From NCBI RefSeq assembly GCF_900156165.1, contig NZ_FTMY01000006.1, forward strand, positions 248,001 through 312,000: a stretch of 64,000 nt of DNA. The letters run 5' to 3'. Shown here piece after piece: positions 8,439 to 16,926 of the stretch. This stretch comes from Pseudacidovorax sp. RU35E (lineage in GTDB: Bacteria; Pseudomonadota; Gammaproteobacteria; Burkholderiales; Burkholderiaceae_C). The translations under genes were made by a program, and so were the position numbers. A model generated the notes under the pieces. The model was given only the letters and a program-made list of their open reading frames with translations. It had not been told where the DNA came from and searched no databases. Positions within the stretch are counted from its first letter, which is position 1. Each line of letters starts with the position of its first letter.

Positions 8439-9074
8439 ATGGCCCAGTATTTCGAGGTGCATCCCGACAATCCCCAGCCGCGCCTGCTCAAGCAGGCGGC
8501 GGCGCTGCTCGCCAAGGGCGAGGTAATCGCGGTGCCCACCGACTCCAGCTATGCGCTGGCCTGCCAGCTGGACGACAAGAACGCGGTCGACAAGCTGCGC
8601 CGCATCCGGCAGATCGACGAGAAGCGGCTGCTCACGCTGCTGTGCCGCGACTTGAGCGAACTGGCCAACTACGCCCGGGTCGACAACCGCCAGTACCGCC
8701 TGCTCAAGACCTGCACGCCCGGCCCCTACACCTTCGTCCTGGAAGCCACCAAGGAAGTCCCGCGCCGCGTGAGCCATCCGCAGCGCAAGACCATCGGCCT
8801 GCGCGTGCCCGAGCACCCGGTGCTGGCCGAACTGCTGGCGCTGCACGGCACGCCCCTCTTGGCCAGCACGCTGATCCCGCCCGGGGAGACCGAGCCGATG
8901 AACGATCCGCAGGAGATCCGCGACCGCTTCGAGAAGCTGATCGGTGCCGTGATCGACGCCGGCGCATGCACCTCCGAGCCCACCACGGTGGTCGACCTCA
9001 CGCCCATGGACGCAGGCGGCGAACCGGCCCTCATCCGCCAGGGCCGCGGCCCGCTCGGCCCGCTGGGCCTGTGA
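8439..9074 (+). CDS. YciO/Sua5/YrdC family protein (L-threonylcarbamoyladenylate synthase-like)
   Basis: A 211-residue single-domain protein of the Sua5/YciO/YrdC family. Motifs seen are the start PTDSSYALACQLDD, the KRLLTLLCRDLSELANYA core, PGPYTFVLEATKEVPRR and TIGLRVPEHPV. YrdC and Sua5 make threonylcarbamoyl-AMP for tRNA t6A modification. The SSYAL form of the usual TDTVYGL motif and the KRLL segment point to the YciO subgroup, whose in vivo role is less certain. The start at 8439 begins the conserved YciO N-terminus (MAQYFEVHPDNPQPRLLK). It lies 22 bp after the DMT gene. Confidence 0.88.
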   Translation: MAQYFEVHPDNPQPRLLKQAAALLAKGEVIAVPTDSSYALACQLDDKNAVDKLRRIRQIDEKRLLTLLCRDLSELANYARVDNRQYRLLKTCTPGPYTFVLEATKEVPRRVSHPQRKTIGLRVPEHPVLAELLALHGTPLLASTLIPPGETEPMNDPQEIRDRFEKLIGAVIDAGACTSEPTTVVDLTPMDAGGEPALIRQGRGPLGPLGL

Positions 9075-9097
9075 AACCCGTCTGAGACAATCCCGCG

Positions 9098-9769
9098 GTG
9101 GAAGCCTCCAACCTCATCCAGACCGTCCTCATCTACGCCCTGCCGGTGATCTTCGCGATCACGGTGCATGAGGCGGCCCATGGCTACGTGGCCCGCCATT
9201 TCGGCGACAACACGGCACAGATGATGGGGCGGCTCACGCTCAACCCGCTCAAGCACATCGATCCGATCGGCACCATCGCGATGCCGATCCTGCTGTACTT
9301 CGCCACCTCGGGCGCCTTCCTGTTCGGCTACGCCAAGCCCGTTCCGGTCAACTTCGGCCACCTGCGCAACCCCAAGCGCGACATGATCTGGGTGGCGCTG
9401 GCGGGTCCGGCCTCCAACTTCATCCAGGCCATCCTCTGGACGCTGTTCCTCGTCGGCATCACCGTGGCCGGCGTGCAGGAGCGCTTCTTCGTCGGCATGG
9501 CCAATGCCGGCATCCTGACCAACCTGGTGATGTGGGCCTTCAACCTGTTCCCGCTGCCGCCGCTCGACGGGGGCCGCATCCTGGCCGGCCTGCTGCCGCG
9601 CGGCCGGGCCCAGTACTGGCTGGCCCGCGTCGAGCCCTTCGGTTTCTTCATCGTGATGGGCCTGGTGGTGCTGGGCGTGGTCGGCTCGCTGTGGCTGCGG
9701 CCGCTGATGGGCCTGGGCTATGCCTTCCTGAACCTGCTGATCTCGCCCATTGCCGCGCTGCTGCGCTGA
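9098..9769 (+). CDS. Site-2 protease family zinc metalloprotease (rhomboid-sized S2P)
   Basis: A 223-residue intramembrane metalloprotease of the M50 family. The zinc motif HEAAHG (in ITVHEAAHGYVARHF) lies in the first helix, and the second site is FPLPPLDGGRILAGLLP. The segment MGRLTLNPLKHIDPIGT is a family hallmark. About six hydrophobic segments are seen; no PDZ domain. The cleaved substrate is unknown. The GTG start lies 7 nt after a GACAAT hexamer and has no Shine-Dalgarno, hinting at a leaderless transcript. It lies between the YciO-like gene and trpS; S2P-trpS adjacency is common in Burkholderiales. Confidence 0.9.
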   Translation: MEASNLIQTVLIYALPVIFAITVHEAAHGYVARHFGDNTAQMMGRLTLNPLKHIDPIGTIAMPILLYFATSGAFLFGYAKPVPVNFGHLRNPKRDMIWVALAGPASNFIQAILWTLFLVGITVAGVQERFFVGMANAGILTNLVMWAFNLFPLPPLDGGRILAGLLPRGRAQYWLARVEPFGFFIVMGLVVLGVVGSLWLRPLMGLGYAFLNLLISPIAALLR

Positions 9770-9796
9770 TCCCCTTTCGCTGTCGTCCGCCACGCC

Positions 9797-11131
9797 ATGT
9801 CCTCCGCCTCCGCTCCGACCCGCTTCCTGACCGGCATCACCACCACCGGCACGCCGCACCTGGGCAACTACGTCGGCTCGATCCGCCATTCGGTGCGATT
9901 CAGCCAGCGCCCGGATGTGCAGAGCTACTACTTCCTGGCTGACTACCACGCGCTCATCAAGTGCGACGAGCCGGCGCGCATCCAGCGCTCCACGCTGGAG
10001 ATCGCGGCCTCCTGGCTGGCCTGCGGCCTGGACCCCGAGCGCGTCACCTTCTACCGCCAGTCCGACATTCCCGAGATCCCGGAGCTGACCTGGTTCCTGA
10101 GTTGCGTGACCGGCAAGGGCGTGCTCAACCGCGCCCATGCCTACAAGGCCGCGGTGGACCGCAACACTGCCGCCGGCACCGACCCGGATGCAGACGTCAG
10201 CATCGGCCTGTTCATGTACCCGGCCCTGATGGCGGCGGACATCCTGATGTTCAACGCCCACAAGGTGCCGGTGGGCCGCGACCAGGTGCAGCACATCGAG
10301 ATGGCGCGCGACATGGCGCAGCGCTTCAACCACCTCTACGGCGAGCACTTCACCCTGCCCGAGGCCGAGATCGACGACGCCGTCGCCCTGCTGCCGGGTC
10401 TGGACGGCCGCAAGATGAGCAAGAGCTATGGCAACACCATCCCGCTGTTCTCCTCGCGCGCGCAGCTGCAGAAGCTGATCGCCGGCATCGTGACCGACTC
10501 GCGCGCTCCCGGCGAACCCAAGGACACCGAGGGCTCGGCCCTGTTCCAGATCTACCAGGCCTTCGCCACCGCCGAGGAAACCGCGGCACTGCGCAAGGCC
10601 TATGCCGAAGGCATCGCCTGGGGCGACGCCAAGCAGGTGCTGGTCGAGCGCATCGATCTCGAGGTGGCCCCGCTGCGCGAGCGCTACGAGGCGCTGATGG
10701 CCGAGCCCCAGCGCATCGAGGACACGCTGCGCGCCGGCGGCGAGAAGGCGCGCATCCTGTCGCGCGCACTCACCGCACGGCTGCGCGAGGCCGTGGGCCT
10801 GCGCAACCTCGGGCAGCTCGGCGCGGCCGCCAGCGGCACGCCGAAGGCCGCCAAGGCCGCACGACCCAGCTTCAAGCAGTACCGCGAGCGCGACGGCCAG
10901 TTCCATTTCAAGCTGCAGGACGCCCGCGGCACGGTGCTCCTGCAGAGCCGGGGCTTCGCCTCGCCGCAGGAGGCGGGCCGCGCCATCGCGCAGCTGCAGA
11001 CGGGCGGCGAGCCCGCCCTCAACGCGCTGGCTTCGCAGCTCGAGCCGCTGGACAATGCGGGCCTCGCAGCCGTTCTGGCAGCACTGGCCGTGCTGGCGGA
11101 GTCGGCGGCCGAATCCGCCCGCGCGTCCTGA
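9797..11131 (+). CDS. trpS: Tryptophan--tRNA ligase with C-terminal YegP-like (DUF1508) domain
   Basis: Charges tRNA-Trp. It is a 444-residue class I synthetase with the HIGH-type motif in [12 protein letters not shown] near residue 20 and KMSKS at residues 206-210. Bacterial TrpS is usually about 330-350 residues. Here roughly 90 extra residues follow, containing [20 protein letters not shown], which resembles the DUF1508/YegP repeat (a small beta-alpha unit of unknown role). An Ala-rich linker ([18 protein letters not shown]) joins the two. The start ATG at 9797 is 27 bp after the S2P stop. Confidence 0.95.
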   Translation: MSSASAPTRFLTGITTTGTPHLGNYVGSIRHSVRFSQRPDVQSYYFLADYHALIKCDEPARIQRSTLEIAASWLACGLDPERVTFYRQSDIPEIPELTWFLSCVTGKGVLNRAHAYKAAVDRNTAAGTDPDADVSIGLFMYPALMAADILMFNAHKVPVGRDQVQHIEMARDMAQRFNHLYGEHFTLPEAEIDDAVALLPGLDGRKMSKSYGNTIPLFSSRAQLQKLIAGIVTDSRAPGEPKDTEGSALFQIYQAFATAEETAALRKAYAEGIAWGDAKQVLVERIDLEVAPLRERYEALMAEPQRIEDTLRAGGEKARILSRALTARLREAVGLRNLGQLGAAASGTPKAAKAARPSFKQYRERDGQFHFKLQDARGTVLLQSRGFASPQEAGRAIAQLQTGGEPALNALASQLEPLDNAGLAAVLAALAVLAESAAESARAS

Positions 11132-11186
11132 ACCCGCCCCTGCCCCGACGGACGCCGCCTTCCGGCCCTCTCCCGACACGCACACC

Positions 11187-11786
11187 ATGAGCATCTACGT
11201 CATCGACGACCACCCCCTGATGCGCGAGGCCATCGTCATGGTCCTGCGCCGCCTCCGGCCTTCCGAGAACGTGGTCGAACTCGACCGCCTCGACAAGCTG
11301 GCCAATGCCGTGGAGCACCACGGCATGCCCAAGCTCTTCTGCTTGGACCTGAAGCTGCCCGATGTCACCGGCGTCTCGGGCGTGCTCGCGGTCAAGGAGT
11401 CGTATCCCGACATCCCGGTCGCCGTGTATTCGGCCTCGCCCGCCGCCGACATGGAAGAGGCCTGCATCGAGGCCGGCGCCGACATCTACATCGAGAAGTC
11501 CAGCGGCTCGGCCGAGCTTACGGCCGCCCTGCGCGGGCTGCTGCTGGCCGACGACGGCGACCTGGAGCCGCCGGCGCCCACCGGCAAGCTCTCGCGCCGG
11601 CAGACGCAGCTGATCGCCATGCTGGACCAGGGCCTGTCCAACCGGGACATCGCCACCCAGCTGGAGATCAGCGAGCACACCGTCAAGGTGCACCTGTGGC
11701 GGCTGTTCCGCCGCCTGGGCGTCAAGAGCCGCACGCAGGCGCTGCACCATGCCCGCAGCCACGGGCTGCTGTCGAATCTTCGCTGA
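11187..11786 (+). CDS. LuxR/NarL-type response regulator
   Basis: A 199-residue two-domain regulator. The receiver spans about residues 1-120 with acidic pocket VIDDHP and phosphoacceptor Asp54 (FCLDLKLP). The C-terminal LuxR-type helix-turn-helix reads LSNRDIATQLEISEHTVKVH. It should act as a transcription factor activated by phosphorylation. A convergent histidine kinase gene (12209-13597) lies beyond the repeat region and is the most likely partner. The receiver-HTH linker is short. The start at 11187 is the first residue of the conserved receiver fold; the longer upstream frame overlaps trpS. Confidence 0.92.
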   Translation: MSIYVIDDHPLMREAIVMVLRRLRPSENVVELDRLDKLANAVEHHGMPKLFCLDLKLPDVTGVSGVLAVKESYPDIPVAVYSASPAADMEEACIEAGADIYIEKSSGSAELTAALRGLLLADDGDLEPPAPTGKLSRRQTQLIAMLDQGLSNRDIATQLEISEHTVKVHLWRLFRRLGVKSRTQALHHARSHGLLSNLR

Positions 11787-12049
11787 CCCCCAGGCTGCGC
11801 GCTTCGCGCTCCGCCTCCCCCCTTGCAGGGGGCGCACTCGGCGGCCCGGCGAAGCCGGTTCCGCGGGGCTTCGCCAACCCCCAGGCTGCGCGCTTCGCGC
11901 TCCGCCTACCCCCTTGCAGGGGGCGCACCCGGCGGCCCGGCGAAGCCGGTTCCGCGGGGCTTCGCTAACCCCCAGGCTGCGCGCTTCGCGCTCCGCCTCC
12001 CCCCTTGCAGGGGGCGCACCCGGCGGCCCGGCGAAGCCGGTTCCGCGGG
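11787..12049. repeat. Tandem direct repeat, 91-bp unit, about 2.85 copies
   Basis: Units start at 11791, 11882 and 11973 (CAGGCTGCGCGCTTCGCGCT at each), giving an exact 91-bp period. The third unit stops at 12049. The copies differ at only a few positions. Each unit holds two short dyads (GCGCGCTTCGCGC-like, and CCGGC-GAA-GCCGG in its core). The array fills the gap between the convergent response regulator and histidine kinase genes. A further copy of the core, inverted, is at 1371-1399. No open reading frame is supported. It resembles REP/BIME-type elements and is not a CRISPR: there are no unique spacers. Confidence 0.9.
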
Positions 12050-12169
12050 TGCCCCGGCTTGGCCTGCTCCGCGGCCATTGGATCAGGGGTGATGCCGGAG
12101 CCTGCCGGCGATGGACGCGTGAGCTGCGCTCGATGCGCCACGCCACCGTGACGGCTCTGCACTGAGGGA

Positions 12170-12202
12170 CTTGCCGCGGCCTGGTGGAGGCCGTCCGGCA
12201 AG
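12170..12202. terminator. Hairpin between convergent genes, possible terminator
   Basis: CTTGCC-g-CGGCCT, loop GGTGG, AGGCCG-tcc-GGCAAG forms a 12-bp interrupted stem ending 6 nt beyond the histidine kinase stop. There is no T-run, so strong intrinsic termination is uncertain. The position after the minus-strand kinase and after the repeats suits a transcript end. The 12050-12169 stretch before it holds no recognisable gene. Confidence 0.4.
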
Positions 12203-12208
12203 CGCAAG

Positions 12209-13597
12209 TCAGCCCACGGCGTCCGACATGCGGGCCTGGGCCTCGGTCTCGTCGGCGTCGGTGAGGAGGACTCGGAAGACGCTGCCGACGCCGACGCGGG
12301 AGCGCACGCTCACCGGATGGCCCAGCGCATGCGAGAGGCGGGCCACGATGGCCAGGCCCAGGCCGAAGCCATCGGAGGTGCCGGCGTCGTGGTCGGCCAC
12401 CTTGTAGAACTCCAGGAAGACGTCGCGCAGGTGCTCGCGCGGGATGCCGATGCCGGTGTCCCACACCTCCACCCGCAGCCCTTCGCGGGTCTGGCGCGCG
12501 GCCAGCAGCACCCCGCCCTCGTGCGTGTACTTGATGGCGTTGGACAGCAGGTTGCCCAGCATGCGCCGCACCCGCACCGGGTCGGTCAGCACCGTGCCGG
12601 GCACGATGTGCACCCGGAAGCGCAGCCCCTTGGCCTCGGCCACCGGACGGTACTGCAGCTCGAGGTCGCGCAGCAGCTGGACCACGTCCACCCGCTCGAT
12701 GTGCAGTCGCACCTGGCCCGAGTCGATGCGCGCCAGGTCGAATAGGGAGTCGAACAGCACGTTCACGGCCTGGGTGGCGCCCGAGATCTTGGGCGCGATC
12801 TCGTGCACCAGCTCCGGCTCGTTGCGCAGCCAGTCGGCGTACAACGACAGCGCCAGCACCGGCTGGCGCATGTCGTGGGCGGCGCTCGCCAGGAAGCGGT
12901 TCTTCATCGCCACCGCCGAGACGGCCGCCTGCCGCTGCTGGGTGAGCGAGGCGATCAGGATCTTGTTGTGGAAGAGCAGCTCGAAGCTGTTGCGCGCCGT
13001 CTCGTAGATGCGCCGGCCGGCATGCAGCAGCAGCCACCAGTGCAGCGCGGGCAGCAGCGTAAACGGCAGGCCGAACTGCAACCCGCCGATACCGACCTCG
13101 GCGATGCGTACGCCCATCACCAGCAGCATGGTGCTGAACAGCGCCCCCAGGTAACGGCGCAGCACCGGCGGATGCAGCGCGATGCTCACCACCGGGAAGG
13201 TGGCGGCACCCGCCACGATGAACCAGCAGATGAACTGGTTGACCAGGGGCACGCGCTCGAAGAAGAGGTACGCCGACATGCCCCACACCACGCCGCTGGC
13301 GCCCCAGAGGTGCCGGTAGCGGTGGATGAAGTGCTCCTGCGCGTCGGCGTCGCGGCCTTCGAAGCGCTGGCGGTACACGTACTCGAAATGCACCCGCGCG
13401 ACGGACACGCAGATCACGCAGAAGACCCAGAACAGCGCGAGCCACCAGGGCACATCGCGCCAGCTGAGCGACACGATGATCGGCGTGAGCACCGCCGCCA
13501 GGATGTAGTTGCCCCGCGCCGCCCGCATGAGCGACCGAACCAGTTCGCCGCGGACCCAGCGGTCCGCCTCGTCGCCGGAAACGGGCGAGGGCGTCAT
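12209..13597 (-). CDS. Membrane sensor histidine kinase (six TM segments)
   Basis: About 462 residues. Six hydrophobic segments occupy the N-terminal half (for example VPWWLALFWVFCVICVSVAR and FICWFIVAGAATFPVVSIAL), then a HisKA helix with the phosphorylated His near residue 241 in AAHDMRQPVLALSLYADWL. The ATPase domain has an N-box NLLSNAIKYTHEGG and G-boxes DTGIGIP and GFGLGLAI. The HDMRQP form of the H-box marks the group of kinases often paired with NarL-type regulators, which fits the convergent regulator at 11187. Start is uncertain: ATG 13597 or ATG 13651, neither with a strong ribosome site. A start above 13673 is excluded because the cheB-operon terminator lies there. Confidence 0.88.
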   Translation of the reverse strand: MTPSPVSGDEADRWVRGELVRSLMRAARGNYILAAVLTPIIVSLSWRDVPWWLALFWVFCVICVSVARVHFEYVYRQRFEGRDADAQEHFIHRYRHLWGASGVVWGMSAYLFFERVPLVNQFICWFIVAGAATFPVVSIALHPPVLRRYLGALFSTMLLVMGVRIAEVGIGGLQFGLPFTLLPALHWWLLLHAGRRIYETARNSFELLFHNKILIASLTQQRQAAVSAVAMKNRFLASAAHDMRQPVLALSLYADWLRNEPELVHEIAPKISGATQAVNVLFDSLFDLARIDSGQVRLHIERVDVVQLLRDLELQYRPVAEAKGLRFRVHIVPGTVLTDPVRVRRMLGNLLSNAIKYTHEGGVLLAARQTREGLRVEVWDTGIGIPREHLRDVFLEFYKVADHDAGTSDGFGLGLAIVARLSHALGHPVSVRSRVGVGSVFRVLLTDADETEAQARMSDAVG

Positions 13598-13672
13598 TCC
13601 CACGAGGGACGAATGGCGCCATCCGCCTAACGACGTCACCGGAGCATCCATGTGCTGCTGTTGGGCCAGAAA

Positions 13673-13697
13673 GAAAAAAGCCCCGTCGAGGGGCCCC
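13673..13697 (-). terminator. Intrinsic terminator of the chemotaxis operon
   Basis: On the minus strand GCCCC-TCGAC-GGGGC is followed at once by TTTTTT and CTTTC, a compact rho-independent terminator. It lies 110 bp beyond the cheB stop and before the start of the downstream histidine kinase. This separates the chemotaxis operon from that gene. The 13698-13805 gap itself holds nothing else recognisable. Confidence 0.8.
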
Positions 13698-13805
13698 GAA
13701 GGCACCGCCGGACCAGGCGTTGACCGCCCGGCAGGTACCTCCCACATCGCCGTGCGAGGGTCGCTCGGCGCGGGCGCTAATGTAGCACCGCCCCCGACGG
13801 CTGGC

Positions 13806-14927
13806 TCACCCGGATGCCGCCGCATCGGCCAGGTCCTGCATCAGCACGGTGCCCAGCTGGCCCAGCGGCAGGACCCGCGCCGCCGCGCCCAGCGCGATCG
13901 CCTCGCGCGGCATGCCGAAGACGACACAGCTGGCCTCGTCCTGGGCATACGTCGCCGCCCCCGCGCGGCGCAGGGCCAGCAGGCCCGCTGCACCGTCGCG
14001 CCCCATGCCGGTCATCAGCACGCCGCTGGCGCGGCGGCCGATGAGGCCTGCCGCGCTGTCGAAGAGCACGTCGACCGAGGGGCGGTGCCGGTTCACCGGC
14101 GCCGTCTCCAGCAGGATGGCCTCGAGCCGGCCCTGGGCGCCGCGCCGAACCGCCAGATGGTGGCTGCCGGGCGCGATCAGCACCTGGCCGGGCAGCAGCG
14201 TCTGGCCGTCCTGCGCCTCGCTGACCTGCAGGGGCAGGTGGCGGTCCAGCCGGTCGGCGAAGCTTCGGGTGAAGCCAGCCGGCATGTGCTGCACCGCCAT
14301 CACGGGCGGGCAGTCGGGCGGCAGCTGGGCCAGGAAATGCAGCAGCGCCTCGGTACCGCCGGTGGAGGCACCCGCGACGATCAGGCGCTCGCCGCGCCAG
14401 CCCCGCCCGCCGGTCGCGGCGGCGGCCGCCGTGCGCGCGGACAGCGGTGCCCTGCCGGTCACAGGCCCAGACGCTGCAGGCGCCACCGCCGGCGGTCCGG
14501 CGTCGGCACGCACCCGCCCGGCGGCCTGCACCGCCTGCCGCAGTGCCTGGCAGATCGCCTCGCCCTCGTCCTGCAGGCCCTGCGCCACGCCCAGCCGCGG
14601 CTTGGGCAGCACGCCGCAGGCGCCCAGCGCTCGGGCCTGCTGCACCACCTGCGCCTGGGCCTCGGTGGGCGTGGCCACGATCAGCACCGGCAGCGGCGGG
14701 CCGCCGGCCAGCTCGCGCAGGAAATCCAGGCCGTTCATGCCCGGCAGCTGGATGTCGAGCGTCAGCGCGTCGGGGGCCAGCGCGGCGATGCGGGACCGCG
14801 CCGCGGCGGCGTCGCCGGCCGTGCCCACGGCCTGCATGTCGGGCTGGGCGTCGATGATGGCGCACAGCACCTGGCGCACCAGCGCCGAGTCGTCCACCAC
14901 GAGGACGCGCAATGGCCGGGTCGGCAT
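13806..14927 (-). CDS. cheB: Chemotaxis response regulator protein-glutamate methylesterase CheB
   Basis: Removes methyl groups from, and deamidates, chemoreceptors. A 373-residue protein. The receiver domain has VVDDSALVRQVL and phosphoacceptor Asp58 (LTLDIQLPGMNG). An Ala/Pro-rich linker joins a methylesterase domain with catalytic Ser in AGASTGGTEA, His in AVQHMPAGFT and Asp in MTGMGRDGAAGL. The NRHRPSVDVLF segment is also typical. The ATG at 14927 overlaps the cheD stop by one base (TGATG). It is the last gene of the chemotaxis operon, followed by an intrinsic terminator. Confidence 0.97.
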   Translation of the reverse strand: MPTRPLRVLVVDDSALVRQVLCAIIDAQPDMQAVGTAGDAAAARSRIAALAPDALTLDIQLPGMNGLDFLRELAGGPPLPVLIVATPTEAQAQVVQQARALGACGVLPKPRLGVAQGLQDEGEAICQALRQAVQAAGRVRADAGPPAVAPAASGPVTGRAPLSARTAAAAATGGRGWRGERLIVAGASTGGTEALLHFLAQLPPDCPPVMAVQHMPAGFTRSFADRLDRHLPLQVSEAQDGQTLLPGQVLIAPGSHHLAVRRGAQGRLEAILLETAPVNRHRPSVDVLFDSAAGLIGRRASGVLMTGMGRDGAAGLLALRRAGAATYAQDEASCVVFGMPREAIALGAAARVLPLGQLGTVLMQDLADAAASG

Positions 14928-15538
14928 CAGTCGAACAGCTCGATGGCACCCGCCACCGGCGTGCGGGCCAGACTGGCCTGGTAGAACTTCTCGTGGCTGG
15001 CCACGTTGGCGGGCAACGCGTCGTTGAGCCGCTTGACGCGGGCCTCGCCCGTGCGCGGAAAGTACGCGACCTTGCGCGGGCAGGTGTCCGCCAGGTCCTG
15101 GGCACGCACCACGATCCGCTCGGTGGCCAGGAAGTCGAGCACGAAGCGGGCATTGCGGTGGCCGATGTTGACCTGGTTCATGCCCGGGATGACGTTGGCG
15201 CCACCGAAGACCTTGGCCTCCAGCCGATGGCGCCGGGCGCCGAGCTTGACCAGCTGGTTGATCAGCACCTCCATGGCGTAGGTGCCGTAGCGCGCCGGCG
15301 CCGAATCGGCGCTGCCGGTGGCGGGGCCGGCGTCGGGCAGCATGAAGTGGTTCATGCCCCCCACGCCGCGCTCGGCGTCGCGGATGCACGCGGCCACGCA
15401 GGAGCCCAGCACGGTCACCAGCACGATGTCCTCGGCGGTGGCGTGGAACTCGCCAGGCAGCACGCGCACGCCGCGCCGGCCGAAGACGGTCTCGTAGTGC
15501 AGCGTACCGCTGCCGGCGGGATGCAGGTCCAGGCTCAT
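14927..15538 (-). CDS. cheD: Chemoreceptor glutamine deamidase CheD
   Basis: Deamidates glutamines on chemoreceptors. 203 residues. The catalytic Cys is in VTVLGSCVAACIRD, with His in GGMNHFMLPD and the Thr/Ser region later. KVFGGANVIPGMNQVNIGHR is also a CheD hallmark. It sits between cheR and cheB, the usual order in Burkholderiales. The start at 15538 gives the expected family length, 34 bp after cheR. Confidence 0.96.
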   Translation of the reverse strand: MSLDLHPAGSGTLHYETVFGRRGVRVLPGEFHATAEDIVLVTVLGSCVAACIRDAERGVGGMNHFMLPDAGPATGSADSAPARYGTYAMEVLINQLVKLGARRHRLEAKVFGGANVIPGMNQVNIGHRNARFVLDFLATERIVVRAQDLADTCPRKVAYFPRTGEARVKRLNDALPANVASHEKFYQASLARTPVAGAIELFD

Positions 15539-15572
15539 GGACGGGCTCCGGTTTCGCGCGGGCTGTCCGTGC

Positions 15573-16445
15573 TCATGCGGCGGCCTTCACGCGCTCGTAC
15601 ACCGTCTGCGCGCGCAGGCGGAACAGGTCCGAGGCGGACATCAGGCTTTCGGAATGGCCGACGAAGAGCAGACCGTCGGGCTCCAGCACCCGGGCGAGCT
15701 TGCGCAGGACCTGGTGCTGCGTCGGCTTGTCGAAATAGATCATCACGTTGCGGCAGAAGATGGCGTCGAAGGTGGGCAGCGCCGGCCAGTCGGGCGCCAG
15801 CAGGTTCAGCGGCTCGAAGCGGAGCAGCGCGCGCAGCTCGGGCCGCACCCGCGCCTTGCCGGCGTTGGGGCCCGTGCCGCGCAGGAAGTAGCGCTGCAGC
15901 TGCTCGGTATCGAGCCGGTCCAGCCGCTCCTGGTCGTAGATGCCGGCCTCGGCCGTGGCCAGCACGCGCGTGTCCAGGTCCGTCGCCAGGATCTCCAGCG
16001 GCGGGCTCAGGCTGGCCCAGGCCTGCGCCGTGGCCATGGCGATGGAGTACGGCTCCTCGCCGGTCGAGGCAGCGCAGCTCCAGACCCGCAGCGGCCGGTT
16101 GCGCCGCAGGCCCCGCAGGTGGCGCACCAGCACCGGGAAATGGTGCGGCTCGCGGAAGAAGGAGGTGAGGTTGGTGGTCAGCGCATTGATGAACTGCTCC
16201 CACTCCGGCTGGCCGGCGTCCGCCTCCAGCGTGTCCAGATAGTCGCGGAAGCGCTCGATGCCGCAGGCGCGAAGCCGGCGGGACAGCCGGCTGTAGACCA
16301 TCGCCTCCTTGCTCTCGGCCAGGGCGATGCCGGCGCGGGCATGGATCATCCGCCGCACGCGCGCGAAATCGGCCGGGCCGTAGTCGAACTCTCGGGGGGA
16401 GGACGCGGTCGCCGCCGGGGGCGACGCCAGGCTGCTGCGGCTCAC
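15573..16445 (-). CDS. cheR: Protein-glutamate O-methyltransferase CheR
   Basis: S-adenosylmethionine-dependent methylation of chemoreceptor glutamates. 290 residues. The N-terminal CheR helical domain (FARVRRMIHARAGIAL) is followed by the methyltransferase domain with RVWSCAASTGEEPYSIAM (SAM binding), ILATDLDTRVL and FDAIFCRNVMIYFD. GTG at 16445 forms a GTGA overlap with the cheW stop, and the first 20 residues are a low-complexity Ser/Ala leader. The receptor encoded at 19261 ends in an aromatic pentapeptide of the type that tethers CheR. Confidence 0.96.
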   Translation of the reverse strand: MSRSSLASPPAATASSPREFDYGPADFARVRRMIHARAGIALAESKEAMVYSRLSRRLRACGIERFRDYLDTLEADAGQPEWEQFINALTTNLTSFFREPHHFPVLVRHLRGLRRNRPLRVWSCAASTGEEPYSIAMATAQAWASLSPPLEILATDLDTRVLATAEAGIYDQERLDRLDTEQLQRYFLRGTGPNAGKARVRPELRALLRFEPLNLLAPDWPALPTFDAIFCRNVMIYFDKPTQHQVLRKLARVLEPDGLLFVGHSESLMSASDLFRLRAQTVYERVKAAA

Positions 16446-16918
16446 TTCGCCACGTGCGCCAGCAGCGCCTCCAGGTCGAGCAGCATGACCATGCGGTCCT
16501 GCAGCGTCGCCAGGCCGGTGATGCACGACAGGTCCACCGCCGCCATGTCGGGCCGCGGCTGGATCTGCTCCGCGGCCAGCGTCACCACTTCCGAGACGCC
16601 GTCCACCACCATGCCGATCACCTTCGCGCCGACGTTGACGATGATGACCGCGGTGAAGCGGTCGCAATCGGCCAGCGGCAGTCCGAATCGCAGCCGCAGG
16701 TCCACGATGGGCACGATGGCACCGCGCAGGTTGATCACGCCGCGCACCGCCGGATCGGCCTGCGGGATGCGGGTGACCGGCTCGTAGCTGCGGATCTCCT
16801 GCACCTTCAGGATGTCGATGCCGTAGTGCTCGGTGTCGAGCCGGAAGGTCAGGATGCCGGTCTGCGCCATCTGGATGGCAAGTTCGGCGGCGGGGGAAGC
16901 AGGTTCGGCAACGCGCAT
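16442..16918 (-). CDS. cheW: Chemotaxis adaptor protein CheW
   Basis: Couples receptors to CheA. 158 residues, a single CheW (SH3-like) domain. Recognised by ILTFRLDTEHYGIDILKVQE, VRGVINLRGAIVPIVDLRLR and VVDGVSEVVTL. The ATG at 16918 adds about 20 Ala/Glu-rich residues before the fold; the later in-frame ATG (MAQTG) is possible. It is between cheA (8-bp gap) and cheR (4-bp overlap). Confidence 0.96.
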   Translation of the reverse strand: MRVAEPASPAAELAIQMAQTGILTFRLDTEHYGIDILKVQEIRSYEPVTRIPQADPAVRGVINLRGAIVPIVDLRLRFGLPLADCDRFTAVIIVNVGAKVIGMVVDGVSEVVTLAAEQIQPRPDMAAVDLSCITGLATLQDRMVMLLDLEALLAHVAK

Positions 16919-16926
16919 GTCGGGCC

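Noticed and set aside
8726-11194. 822-residue minus-strand open frame over trpS and the site-2 protease gene
   Set aside because: A shadow of two well-recognised plus-strand genes; composition biased to Gly/Gln/Arg.
11787-12049. Tandem 91-bp repeats as a CRISPR array
   Set aside because: The whole unit including the supposed spacers is repeated, copies differ by few bases, and no cas gene is present.
13651-13825. N-terminal extension of the six-TM histidine kinase up to 13825
   Set aside because: It would start upstream of the cheB-operon terminator, and the extra residues have no family resemblance.
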